64,000 nt of DNA, taken from NCBI GenBank assembly GCA_963978545.1, contig OZ021732.1:22793688-22857687 (forward strand). The letters are read 5' to 3'. The stretch is from Linyphia triangularis (lineage: Eukaryota > Arthropoda > Arachnida > Araneae > Linyphiidae). Made by a program: the position numbers and the translations under genes. Below are positions 38,559 to 50,892 of this stretch, one piece after another (position 1 is the stretch's first letter; the number at the start of each line of letters is the position of its first letter). Under the pieces are notes generated by a model. That model saw only the letters and a program-made list of their open reading frames with translations, searched no databases and was not told the origin of the DNA.

Positions 38559-39052
38559 TATTACAACTCTTTACTTATTTTATACCTTTTAAAGTTAAGT
38601 ATATAGTATAATTTTGAATGTCATTTTCTTATAAACATTTTTTATAAACATTTTAAAACATTTTTATAGCATTCTTTATTTTGCAATTTAGATATCGTTT
38701 TATTTTGTAACAAACTATCAATTGTTTATTAAACCAAGTTCACTCAAAAGGGATATAAGGATAAAAAAACAGAGAAAAATTTAGTTAATTAAACTAATTA
38801 TTAAAACAATTCAATTATAAAAATTTATAAATAAATTTATATAATCATCGAAACTAATTATTCATTATAAATATTTAAATAATAAAATTTATTAGTTATT
38901 CAAAATATTTCATTATTAAAATTAATTAATTAGTGGAATTTTATTAACAAAAAAAGTTAAAATTTGATAAATGATTATAACTAAAATTTGGGCCGCCATA
39001 AATCTAAAATCACCGGGCCGGTTTTATGTCCCAGTACGCCCCTGCTGGCACC

Positions 39053-39427
39053 CACAGGCTGTTGAAATTTGTTTAAGTAAAAAATTGAAAGAACTTTTAC
39101 AAATGAATCTTAACAATAAAATATTTCTAAATTGTTGAAAATAAATGTATCAATGACTGATTGATGAATTTGCAGCCCAGCAAACCTTAAAATGTAAAGG
39201 TTCAATTCAATATTCACTCCCCCCCCCCCCTTTTCTGTCTTTGATTTTTTATTTCCAGCTCGGGGCTTATATTACCAAACTCTTATTTTTATGACCTAAA
39301 TATTAAAAGATAGTTTTGAAAAAAAATCGTAAATTTAACATGATAATAATAATTTAAATGTTGATATAAACAAAATGTATCAGTATATAAATTAATTTAT
39401 TTTTAATTAAATTTAGTATCTATATAT
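39053..39427. other. Short spacer between the two hAT elements
   Basis: About 375 bp of AT-rich DNA with one C-run at 39220-39229. No gene is seen. Confidence 0.5.
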
Positions 39428-39823
39428 GGCAGTGACAGGGGCGTAGCCAAGATTTTTTTTCGGGAGGGGGGGGCGGGCTGAGAAATTATAATTGTCAACT
39501 TCGGAAACCATAATTATCATTCAATAATTTACAAATCAAAATTAATCAAACTAAAAAAACAAATAAACACTTTTTGGGATTGTAATACTTTTAGCACATA
39601 TAGCATTATTGGAAAGAAAATTTATTCGTTAAATATAGTGATAATCAAATGACCCTTTCTTTTCACAATCGTGACATTAAGTATTAATATGCATGAATAA
39701 TATTTGATTAAGAATGCTTTAATGAAACACAATAAAAATGCTTTTTAAAATAAGGAAATGAGAAGAAATATCACATTTAAAATAAAGTTTAATAATGGGA
39801 CAATTGTATTTAATTAAGAGGCA

Positions 39824-40400
39824 TTACAAAGTTAAATTGAATTTTCTAACAGTTCCACTGCTGGCAAATTTGTTGAAGACCATCTCGTCTGAAACTGAGC
39901 ATTGCCTATGGATATTCAGCAAAGCCAGTCCAGTTAAGTGATTTTCGCTTGTCGTACTTCTAAAATAAGTTTTCAATCTCCGAAGAGTAGAAAAACCTCT
40001 CTCAGCTGTGGCTGCTGACACTGGCAGAATGGATAGGATTTTGAGCAAAACGTATGCTGGGGAAGATGTTTTGGTCGCATTCATACAGCGTTTGGTACAT
40101 TTCTACCGACATCCACTTTCTTTTCCACAGCTCCCATTCGCCATCAATCACATTTTTGTAAGTAGGAAGATCATCTTCATAGAAGGAGATGCATGGTTCA
40201 ATATCTTGAAAACTCTTCCCTACAGCGTATTGCGGAATAAGGTTTTGCAAGGAAGAAATTGTTTCTTTATGAGGCAAAAAGCGCTCATTTAATGAAGATA
40301 TCATATCATCTAAGTAGGGCGTAAAAATTGTTATTCTATAGTATTCTTCAGTTGTTTTGTAGGCTTTTGTAGGTTGTCTGGTAGGAGAATTCTGAAGTGT
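39824..40400 (-). pseudogene. hAT transposase C-terminal fragment (dimerisation region), frameshifted
   Basis: Read on the minus strand, the fragment has TTEEYYRITIFTPYLDDMI (near 40360-40300), then …NLIPQYAV… and a W-x-x-W-K-R-K-W segment. After a frame change near 40050 comes LLKILSILPVSAATAERGFS followed by L-R-R-L-K-T-Y-x-R-S-T and a short tail ending near 39824. LPVS-x-A-x-x-ERxFS…LKT-x-x-R is the signature of the hAT C-terminal dimerisation domain, of the ZMYM1-like type common in arthropods. Reading needs two frames, and the N-terminal BED/zinc-finger and most of the catalytic core are missing. It is clearly inactive. Confidence 0.85.
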
Positions 40401-40612
40401 TTAACCCTTTGCACTCCAGGCCTTTTTCGCGCGGAGGAATCAACAACTCGAGACATTTTAGGTTCGGCTGGTGTTTATGGATTTGCTTCATAGAAACTAA
40501 ATACAGTCATTGGCCTTGCATCGAATTTCCGCATCACACCTAATGGTCCTCTCGTGGTTTGGCATCCAATCGTGTGGCGCCTGAGAGGCGCCACTGGAGT
40601 GCAAAGGGTTAA
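40401..40612. mobile_element. piggyBac-type MITE (204 bp) nested in hAT element 2
   Basis: TTAA at 40401-40404 and 40609-40612 flank 204 bp with inverted ends CCCTTTGCACTCCAG and, at the right, CCCTTTGCACTCCAG(TG) on the minus strand, 15 bp identical. Sub-terminal GGCGCCTGAGAGGCGCC at the right end forms a strong hairpin. It interrupts the minus-strand transposase region of the hAT, so it inserted after the hAT did, or into its parent. Confidence 0.9.
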
Positions 40613-41145
40613 CAAAGTGGGATCCGAGCAATGTTGAATATGTATACAATGCTACTCTTGGAGGTTGGAGATGGCTGCTAAGAAAGAGCCGGTTTGTGAG
40701 TTGCTGGACACCCCTTGTCACCTATTGTACTAGTGAACCAGAGTCCCTGGGGAGGGGGGGGGGGGGAGGGATCATGGACTAAACAAGTACAAGATCCCCC
40801 CCCCCTCCGCCCCTCCCATCCCCAGGACTCTGAAAGCCTTTTGTTGGACGAAAGTCCGCCCCAACGAGACTAGACATCGCGTATCACGTCGACTAGTCAT
40901 CACGCCTGAAGTCTGGAGTGCTACATTCAGGGCAGATTCAACTTAATTCGATTCGTTAATAATTCCAGTGCTTTGTCTGTCCAATTTCAAAAAATTAGAA
41001 AATAACGAAAACTTGTGTTAATTTCAAATTTTAATTATCCAAGTATAAATAGATCTATTTCTGACTTTTGAGGTTTGAAAATTTCGGGGGGGGGGGGGGG
41101 CTGCAGCCCCATCAGCCACCCCCTGGCTACGCGCCTGGGCAGTGA

Positions 41146-41756
41146 CATCACCATGCATAAATTCCCATTAAAGGCAAATTATTTAGATTTCTCTCTGTAT
41201 TAAAAAAATAATATAACACATAAAAACAAAATTTTTGATATAAATCTTTTATATGCATTGCCACTTTTTATTTTTATTAACACACAGCTGTTTCTGTCGT
41301 CCAGGGGCAGATTTAGAGGTCAATCACGGGGGGAGGGTTATGATTGTGAGTATTTACAGTGGCGGTCATAGTTTGTCAACTTGGGGGAGAGAGATGGGGG
41401 GAATTCTCAATTAGTATGATACTACCAGAGCTCAATGCAAGATACAAAATAAAGGGTCTGACCACCCTCTTTTGCACCCCATATAACAAATTACCTCGAA
41501 AATGTAATAAAAAATTAAATTATAAATATTAAGCATTGTTTATTAGATAAAAAATACTTAAGAGCACAAAAAAATATCTCATGAAGATCATGTAAAGTGT
41601 AAAAAGTTCAACAACCCTGAAAATTCAACTTTTTTTTTATACAAGTTAATTTACCAATATATTCAACATCATAAATAATTTAATGCAGAAAAAAGGCGGC
41701 AGATCTTTTAACAACTTTAGACAACACTGCAGGTACGTAAAACTCTATATTCATAA
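41146..41756. other. Region with two lone hAT-like termini
   Basis: CAGGGGCAGATTTAGAGG at 41302 and CAGTGGCGGTCATAG at about 41358, each followed by G-rich sequence, look like hAT left ends with no matching right ends found. The remainder is AT-rich and non-coding. Confidence 0.35.
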
Positions 41757-42421
41757 TAGACTGAGAGGCGACAACAATTTTTGGATCCCATTGAACATCA
41801 TTCTGAATTTTTTATAGAAATAAGAGAAAAGTGAGTAGATTACGAATCCACTGGTCTGCCGTGGCAAAAATGGCCGAAACTGGTCAAAAATCGACTTTTA
41901 ATGAGTTGAACTAAATCTAATTGCCAAATGCGCCATAACTTGCAAAATAATGAGCATTTTTTTTTTTTATTTGGTAACCCTCACTCTCTAATTTTCAATT
42001 AAGAAGGTTGCAGACGATTCAGATATCTGGCGACGGTCTACTTGCATCTATTAAAAGGGAGCCAAGTTGGCAAAAAATATTACGTCACTTATGACGTAAC
42101 TGATGTCGCCAATTTGGCTTACTTTTAAAAGATATAAGTTTTCCGGGCCAAAGATTAGAAATCGTTTGCGCTCTTTCTCATTGAAAATCAAAATGCAGTG
42201 GGTTGCCAGACGAATAAGTTTGTTCTATTTTTGGCAAGTTATGACATATTTGGCAATCGGATTTTAGTTCAACTCATTCCAAGTCGATTATTGATCAGTT
42301 TCGGCCATTTTTGCCACGGCAGACCAGTGGATTCGTAATCTACTCACTTTTCTCCAATTTCTATACAAAATTCAGAATGATGTTCGATGGGGTCCAAAAA
42401 TTGCAATCGCCTCTCGGACTA
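41757..42421. mobile_element. Palindromic MITE, 661 bp, TA-flanked (complete copy)
   Basis: TA at 41757-41758 and at 42420-42421 enclose a sequence that is an imperfect palindrome along nearly its whole length. The left half GACTGAGAGGCGAC…GAATCCACTGGTCTGCCG…GGCCGAAACTGGTCAAAAATCG has its reverse complement in the right half (CGATTATTGATCAGTTTCGG…CAGACCAGTGGATTC…TCGCCTCTCGGAC). Long inverted repeats with TA target duplication fit a Tc1/mariner-type foldback MITE. The centre holds TTACGTCAC/TGACGTAAC words. Second copy: 63529 onward. Confidence 0.8.
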
Positions 42422-42489
42422 TAAGGTCTTAATAATTTCCAAAGTTAAACAATGCTTTATAACTCTGTTTGACATCACATTAGTAAATT

Positions 42490-42596
42490 AAAATAAAAGC
42501 TACATAAACTTATGTGGAACATAGTACAACATTCAATTACACTAAAATTAATCATTGCATTCAGATTTGATATGGTATTACCCTACTAACCATCTT
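42490..42596 (+). mobile_element. Copy G: left end of the dispersed element, joined to satellite
   Basis: AACATTCAATTACACTAAAATT…CATTCAGATTTGATATGGTATTA parallels the left end of the copy at 32.80 kb (ACTTTCAATTACACTATAAT…ACATTTAAATTTGACGTGG…GTGTTATTA). At the point where that copy continues into its body, this one switches to CCCTACTAACCAT and then into the satellite. Confidence 0.55.
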
Positions 42597-43876
42597 TGTC
42601 ACAGTTACGTCACTGCAACGAAGTTTTTCGTCGCAAAGATCACGGTCACAATGTGACTTGCATGGGATATCGCAGCGATGTCGCAAAAGTTCACGTCACT
42701 TTCGACTTCCATGTGATATCGCAGCGACATCACAATGTGACGAAGTTGCAATGTTGCTTTGTGATATCGCAGCGACATCCAGTGATATCCCAAAATAATT
42801 TTATATAATGAAAATCACAAATAAGTCATTTTGTGACATGTATGTGATATAAGACGTAATTTTGCGATATCGCAGGGATACACAGGGATATCACATTTTA
42901 ACATTTATGCTATTTTTGTGGTATCAGTGTGATCTCTATGTGATTTTGGGGACATCTATGTGATTTATGCGACGAGTATGTGATTTTATCAACGAATCTC
43001 ACGTCACTGCTATATCACATTGTGATCAGTATGCGATCTTAGTGACTTTGGCGACATCTATGTGATTTATGCGATTTTCGCAACGAAAGCTTTGTCGCTG
43101 CGATGTCACATTGTGATCTGTATGTGATCTTAGTGATTTTGGCGACATCCATGTGATTTATGCGATTTTCGCAACGAAAGCTTTGTCACTGCGATATCAC
43201 ATTGTGATCTGTATGTGATCTTAGTGATTTTGGCGACATCCATGTGATTTATGCGATTTTCGCAACGAAAGCTTTGTCACTGCGATATCACATTGTGATC
43301 TGTATGTGATCTTAGTGATTTTGGCGACATCTATGTGATTTATGCGATTTTCGCAACGAAAGCTTTGTCACTGCGATGTCACATTGTGATTTGTATGTGA
43401 TCTTAGTGATTTTGGCGACATCCATGTGATTTATGCGATTTTCGCAACGAAAGCTTTGTCACTGCGATATCACATTGTGATCTGTATGTGATCTTAGTGA
43501 TTTTGGCGACATCCATGTGATTTATGCGATTTTCGCAACGAAAGCTTTGTCACTGCGATATCACATTGTGATCTGTATGTGATCTTAGTGATTTTGGCGA
43601 CATCTATGTGATTTATGCGATTTTCGCAACGAAAGCTTTGTCACTGCGATATCACATTGTGATCTGTATGTGATTTTAGTGACTTTGGCGACATCCGTGT
43701 GATTTATGCGATTTTTGCAACGAAAACTTTGTCACTGCGATATCACATTGTGATCTGTATGTGATCTTAGTGACTTTGGCGACATCCATGTGATTTATGC
43801 GATTTTCGCAGCGAAAACTTTGTCACTGCGATATCACATTGTGATCTGTATGTGATCTTAGTGATTTTGGCTACAT
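42597..43876 (+). repeat. 91-bp satellite array 1
   Basis: From about 42970 to 43876 the sequence repeats with a period of exactly 91 bp. The marker GCAACGAAAG (or variants) lies at 43080 and every 91 bp to 43808, 8 periods with no insertion or deletion. One monomer contains, in order, TGTGATCTGTATGTGATCTT, AGTGATTTTGGCGACATCCA, TGTGATTTATGCGATTTTCG, CAACGAAAGCTTTGTCACTG and CGATATCACAT. From 42597 to 42970 lies a degenerate form of the same words (GATATCGCAGCGACATCAC, AATGTGACG) without regular period. Frames within it are by-products of the repeat. Confidence 0.95.
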
Positions 43877-44461
<585 letters not shown>

Positions 44462-44604
44462 ATGATATTTATTTCCCATCTATTTATTACTTTAAAATTT
44501 TGCATTTTCCCCTATTTAGTCCCCCAGTTATAACTAGATGGCGCCACTAGAGGCATGATCTCATGAATTACTTCAGAAGTTAATTAGTTTTCGTTTTTAT
44601 TCGC

Positions 44605-45693
<1,089 letters not shown>

Positions 45694-46125
45694 GAGAGAG
45701 ATTAACTATAGTTAATAAATTCATTCATAACTATTTATACATATTTAAACACTATTTCTTTAATCAAACCGATATTTACTTATATTCAGGGGGATTTCCC
45801 TGGTAGAAGGAACATCGTTATTTTGAAAGGGGAGACAAAAAATGAGGAAAAATATAAAAAGCATCGTATTTGATGTTAAATCCCACAAAATTAATTGAAA
45901 AGGCATTTTAAAAAATTATTAATTTCGGTGAATTTTCTTTTTTTAACAAGAGTTTTTTTTTTTTTTTTTTTTTTTGCCCGATGTATGAAGAAGCCATCTA
46001 TCTTCCAGTTTGTGCGTTTATAAATAAGTTGTAAGAGTAAAATTTGAAATTAGAAATATTCTCTATGAAAGGGCAATAGAGGTTTTTTGACACATTAGAG
46101 CTGATGAGTTAGATTTTAATGTTAT

Positions 46126-46532
46126 CCGATTGACAGGGCCTGATTTACCATTAGGCCCGAGCCTAGGGGCCCCCAAATATGGGGGCCCCCAAATTTTGAA
46201 AGTTTTCTGAAATTTTTAAAAATAATGGTCTTTTTATGGGAAGTACTGAACAAAAATAATAAAAAATTTTTAGTTACACATCCGCAAATTCCATATTTTT
46301 TATAGTCACAGAGAGTTAAGTTAGATAGAGGAAATCAAGATCATACTAATTATAACAAAAAAAATCGCGTGAAAGTAAACTATGAGTTTTAATTGTAAAA
46401 AGTTAGTCTTAATGAATGTAGCTTGATCTGGTAATATTGTGACGTAAGAAAATACATATTTGCAATTGGGGGCCCCTCTCTGAATGTTGGGCCTACAGTA
46501 AAAAAAATTCTAAATCGGGCCCTGCCGATTGA
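46126..46532. mobile_element. hAT MITE, 391 bp, with exact 8-bp target duplication
   Basis: CCGATTGA at 46126-46133 is repeated exactly at 46525-46532. The enclosed sequence (46134-46524) starts CAGGGCCTGATTTA and ends, inverted, CAGGGCCCGATTTA. Just inside both ends lie GGGGCCCCC blocks (ATGGGGGCCCCCAAAT on the left; TGGGGGCCCC on the right). There is no coding capacity. The exact duplication suggests a fairly recent insertion. Confidence 0.92.
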
Positions 46533-47522
46533 GTTAAACTTTGACAATCTTGTATTTATATATCAGTTGCAACTTTTTAACCTTTTCTTGTGAAATATAT
46601 TTTTTGCATGCAACATTAGCTAGGGGCTCACCATAAGGTCGTTCTTGAAGGGGGGGGGGGGGGAGAAAGAAATGTTCACTATGGGAGTCTACCCAGAGGG
46701 GTGTTCCTTGGCCATTGTAAGGTACTGGGAGTAGTACAATACAGTCGTCCATCCTTGAAGACAGTCATTCACGCCCCTCACAGGTGTGGAAGATTTGGAA
46801 TTTCAAGATTGTGTGGTAGAAATAGAAAATGTACATATATTAGTAGCCTACTTTTTGTTGGAAATCTAATGACGCAATTAAAATTTAGGATGCTAATAAA
46901 AAATGAGATATAAAATAAAAATTTTGCACACTTTCAATATAAATGTTAAAATTTAATCTGTTTTTCATTTCAATTCAGATTTCCAAAATATAAAATTACA
47001 CCTTAAAAATGTTTCTCAATGTGTTATGAAATATTTGAAATCTGAATGACATTTTTAGTGTGCTTTTAACTATTTTCTTTTTGCTTGTATACAATTAGCT
47101 TTAACTATTTGTATAAATCTTAGTTTGTTTCAATAGTAAACGATCGTATAAAACATTTTTCATTATTGGATAATTGATTGGATTGCTGTGTAATTATTAA
47201 GTTCTCTTAAATATTCTAAATAGTACTTAACCATTATGTGGCAATAGTTGAAAATTATTGCATTTTTTTATATAAACATAAACTATTTTCTAAAGTAAGA
47301 AACTGCAATTTTTTACTATAAATTCAAAATGCTCCAATACAGAACAACATACAAGAATAAGGTTTAACGATTCAATACTTTGGACGAGAGAGGTAAAAGG
47401 TGAAACGTTTATTTCCTTTTTTTATTCAAAAGTATGTTATAGAAACTGTACCTATTGCTTGTAATTAATTTCAAATACATATGTGAAGAACTATAAAAGC
47501 CTGCCATTTATATAAAAAAAAA

Positions 47523-47554
<32 letters not shown>

Positions 47555-48430
47555 GCAATTGTACAAAAGCGTGAAAGGATATATATTGATTTCTTTTAAA
47601 AACTGCTTATTAATGTTATATTTATTACTTTTGTTTTTATAGTAAATTTACCAATTATTGTTTATCACTTTAAAAAAAAAAAAAAAAAATCTCAACCATC
47701 CTCACCACTTAAATTCGCATAAAAATTTACAAAAGACGTAAACAACCAAATTGACAGGGCAACCAAATTTCTGCTTCGGCTTGTAAATAAGCGTCATATT
47801 TGAATTTCGATTAACAATCCTCTCTTGCACCACACTGGAAAGGTATGCCAATTGTTTGTTTTTTTTACATAAAATAGACTTATAAACAATTTTGTAAGAA
47901 GTATTATCTGTGTAAAGTAGCACTACATCAGTAGCAGAAATAATTATTTAAAAAAATATCGCTTTCAAACCCTGTACGAAATTAAACGAATGAATTAACA
48001 AAATAAATGTGTATGTTTTTTACGATAATTTGAAAAGTTTTGTACAAATATTCACCTGGACATACTTTCAATTTTTTTTTTTTTTTTTTTTTTTTTTCGT
48101 TGTTGCAGAAGTAATGCAAGAAATATTGCACTTTATAAGTAATTATAACGCTTACGGCAGAATATATATACATACTTTTAGAGAAGGCTAAGATTACACT
48201 AATTTTATTCTATGCCTATTCTTCCAAAACATGTTTTTTATGAAACTTCTGATTCTTGTTCAAAAGTTTCGTAAAAGAAGTAAAATGATATTGCAACTCA
48301 AAATGAAGTTCTTAAATTTTTTAAATACAATGATCTTCCTACAATCGCTCTCTTCCAGTTATAATTGAAGAATTGGAACAAAATATTTCAGAATGCGATG
48401 TTTTTTTAATTTGTCACCGGATTGATATAA
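46533..48430. other. AT-rich DNA, no gene seen
   Basis: A G-run lies at 46650-46662. Poly-A tracts occur at 47527-47549 and 47672-47688, and a T-run at 48072-48097. The 73-codon minus frame at 47702-47923 has a less AT-driven composition than most but no recognised family. Confidence 0.45.
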
Positions 48431-48439
48431 TTTACCTAT

Positions 48440-48972
48440 TTTATTTTCATTGTTTAAAAAAAATGACCAGTTTGGAATTATTCTAAAAAAACGCCGCTGA
48501 AACGGTGAAAATTGTGATATATTTTTCAATAAACACTGCATTATCCTTTCTTTTAAGTGCAACAGAGCAGAAACAGTCGTTGATGGGCGTTCGCATTATC
48601 TCATTTCTACGGAGGTGAGAATGATTAGAACACCTTTAAAGGCATTTTTATAGCGATTTTAATCAAAATCGTCAAAACCATTTTTTGGTAATCGCTGAAA
48701 AACGTAATTTTTTCAAAATCAGCTACTTGATGCAAATGTGCAATTTTGACGAAAACCGTAATGCTAGGTCCCATGGCCATCAATAACCTGTGCATAAAAA
48801 TTGAACATCGCAGGTCAATCCGTTTTTGGAGTTATGCTGATAACTAACAGGCACAAAAATTTTTTTGAACTCATCACGTCCCAAAACGTGTAGAAATGGA
48901 ATAAAATCGATATTTTTTTTACCGAATTCAATACTTTTATGCCATACGGGTAATTGAAAGTAAAAAAAATAA
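48440..48972 (+). mobile_element. Copy D of the dispersed hairpin-ended element
   Basis: The body words TGAAACGGTGAAAATTGTG, CGTTGATGGGCGTTCGC, AAAGGCATTTTTATAGCGATT and GGTCCCATGGCCATCAATA match other copies. The right end ATACTTTTATGCC…CGGGTAATTGAAAGTA carries the family's terminal hairpin. The left terminus is not preserved. Confidence 0.65.
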
Positions 48973-49139
48973 ATATGGATGTATAAAATCGCAACAAATA
49001 TATGTATTAGTGCTGGTAAAATAGTACCCACGACCATAAGAAAAACAAAAAAATTGGTTCGTTGATCAATCTTGGCAAAAATGTTCTATATTTATCATGA
49101 AAATGATTATTCAAATGAGTCCATAAAAATATCTAGCAA

Positions 49140-49540
49140 AAAAGGGGATTGTTTTTTGGGGGGGGGGGGGTATGGGGTTTTTGGCTGAAAAATTAATTTT
49201 GGAGCAATCTAGGCATGTGACACATGTTTTTAGAATACTTTTTTTTATGCTGAATCGAATGAAAAAAAGCAAAACGATATAACTAATCTAAAAAATGTTA
49301 CAGTTCTTTTTTATAAACGAAAACACATGTAAAATCCAAGGAAAGGTAAAATACGACATTAAAAAATAAAAAATTTGTCCGTTCATGAAACTTTGCAAAA
49401 ACGTTTTATTTGTCATGAGTATAAAGAAACAAAGTAGTTCATAAAAATATCTAGCATAGAAGGGTGTTTTTTGAGGAGTGGGAGGGGGGAGTTTTTTTTA
49501 AATTGAAAAGTAATTTTGGTATAACCTGGGCATTTCACCT
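49140..49540. repeat. Diverged duplicated block with G-runs
   Basis: CCATAAAAATATCTAGCAAA…GGGG…TATGGGGTTTTTGG at 49120-49185 is echoed by TCATAAAAATATCTAGCATA…GGAGTGGGAGGGGGG at 49440-49500. Both are preceded by similar TTGGCAAAAATGTT / TTTGCAAAAACGTT words. A 300-bp tandem duplication, or two inserts of one repeat, would explain this. Confidence 0.45.
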
Positions 49541-49689
49541 TACGCTAAGATAGCGAGTCAGAAATGTGACGAAAAAGGGGGAGGGGGGTAATCAATGGAT
49601 ACAGATTATCTTGAAGTATATTTCTAGAACACTGCATATTTTTTTTTTTTTTTTTTTTTTTAACTTTTTTAAAATATTTGATTTCATCC

Positions 49690-49752
49690 TGGCTAAGGCA
49701 CAAGTGTTGCGCCCCCCCCCCCCCCTCAGGAAAATCCTAGATCTGCCACTAA
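49690..49752 (-). mobile_element. Lone hAT-type terminus
   Basis: On the minus strand AGTGGCAGATCTAGGATTTT is followed by a G14 run. CAGTGGCGGATCTAGGATTTT-like starts with G-runs are typical hAT ends in arthropods. No matching second end or target duplication was identified. Confidence 0.45.
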
Positions 49753-49778
49753 TGTGAACTGAAAAAAAAAAAAAAAAA

Positions 49779-49934
49779 GATTCGCGTACACATCTCATCA
49801 CAAATAAGCTCCTTCTCGCCTTCTTCACAGTCGGAGTCAGAATCTGCATAAGTTTCATCTTCACTAATTTCATCCCATTTAGAAACAATGTCCTCAATTT
49901 CAAACTGGGTTAGAAAACGTTTTCTTTTAGGCAT
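49779..49934 (-). pseudogene. piggyBac-transposase N-terminal fragment
   Basis: From an ATG at 49934 on the minus strand a frame reads MPKRKRFLTQFEIEDIVSKW, continues with a run of acidic and serine residues (SEDE…DSDSD…EEGEKE) and ends in a poly-A/T tract at 49762-49778. A basic start, an F/L-T-x-x-E-I-E-x-I helix and then an acidic stretch is the usual N-terminal layout of piggyBac-derived (PGBD-type) transposases. The catalytic DDD domain is absent, so this is a truncated remnant. It lies next to a hAT-like terminus. Confidence 0.5.
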
Positions 49935-50680
49935 TTTAAAATAATTTAGTAAAAAATTATCAAGACTTCAGATAGTCAGAAGAATAAACATAGCAGTCAG
50001 CACGAGAAATCGTAAAAATGCAGCTAGCGAAAACACACTAGCAGGTAAAAGTCACTTATCATTTACTAAATTGCCCCCCTGTCAAGCAGCTTCAAAATAC
50101 CCCTTTGTGTCCCCAACTCAATGGGCTGGCCATGTGTGCGTTGCTTGAAGTGCGACAATAGGCTTTTGTGGCACGACTTTTCAGACTGCCTCACTCTGTG
50201 AGGGTAAATGCTCCGACATTTCGAGTGGAAAACTTCTCAGGGAAACTGGAATTATTTAAATACGAAACGATTCGTTCCACATCATTTCAATCTATGAAAT
50301 TTACTGACACTCGTCACTGTTTCTTTGCTCCGGCTTAGTTTTCAATTTTTAAAAACTCTATAGAGAAATCGAAAAAAAAAAAAAAAAAAAAAATATTCGG
50401 ACTCTATCACAATGACCCTTTTTTATAATTTTTTAGTGCAAAAATATTAACATGTTATCACTTTAAAATTTAAAAGATAAATTTGAATCAGAATAATATA
50501 GATTTTGAGTTTTACACATTTTTTGTTGTTGATATTTACTACTTTCTCACTTTTGTATTTGATTACTTTGTACAATTTTGATGCAATAACTTTTCCTACA
50601 CTTAGTATAACAATTTAAATATTTATGTTTTTTAATTGTTTAATGATTATTAAGAGTGTTGTGTTAAAAATATAATATTG
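49935..50680. other. Non-coding flank of the piggyBac fragment
   Basis: 49935-50340 is less AT-rich than average and could be the 5' untranslated part of the piggyBac element. No TTAA plus inverted repeat was identified with confidence. A poly-A tract lies at 50371-50392. Confidence 0.3.
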
Positions 50681-50892
50681 TTCTAAAACAAGCCGGTAGA
50701 CAGGATTTTTTTTCGGGGCGATAGGGGGTGGGTATGGTCGAAGATTTCATTAAACACATATAGCAAATTACACACACACACAAAAAAAGAAGGGGAAGTT
50801 GTTTAACAAGATTTCATACCATTTTTTTTGGGGGGGGGGGGAGGCCGGGGTTCTACCCCCCCCCCTCCCCCGACAACGGCCCTGTAATAAAA
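50681..50892. mobile_element. Small hAT-type MITE, about 196 bp
   Basis: The left CAAGCCGGTAGACAGGATTT and the right, inverted, CAGGGCCGTTGTCGGGG are diverged terminal repeats. G- and C-runs lie inside (50830-50841, 50856-50869). The 8-bp flanks are TTCTAAAA and TAATAAAA (6 of 8). A (CA)n run lies inside. It resembles the G-rich hAT MITEs elsewhere in the window. Confidence 0.4.

Larger units (their letters stand above)
35718..39052. mobile_element. hAT element 1 (3319 bp) with 8-bp target duplication
   Basis: The ends are 14-bp perfect inverted repeats, CAGGGGCGTACTGG at 35726 and its reverse complement ending at 39044. Inside both lies the subterminal word CACCGGGCCGGT. The flanks are CTTGCACC (35718-35725) and CTGGCACC (39045-39052), 7 of 8 identical, fitting the 8-bp duplication made by hAT transposases. 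The interior holds a short transposase-like N-terminal frame (38331) and, at 36.0-36.7 kb, what may be a nested LTR fragment. No catalytic region is present, so it is a defective copy. Confidence 0.8.
39428..41145. mobile_element. hAT element 2 (1702 bp) with exact 8-bp target duplication
   Basis: GGCAGTGA at 39428-39435 is repeated exactly at 41138-41145. The ends are CAGGGGCGTAGCCAAGA and, inverted, CAGGCGCGTAGCCAGGG (14 of 17 identical). G-runs and C-runs lie just inside both ends. On the minus strand the element keeps the C-terminal part of a hAT transposase, broken by at least one frameshift, and a 204-bp piggyBac MITE sits inside it. It is an internally deleted, defective copy. Confidence 0.9.

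Noticed and set aside
42597..43876. CRISPR-like appearance of the 91-bp arrays
   Set aside because: There are no conserved short repeats separated by unique spacers; the whole 91-bp unit repeats, and the sequence is eukaryotic.
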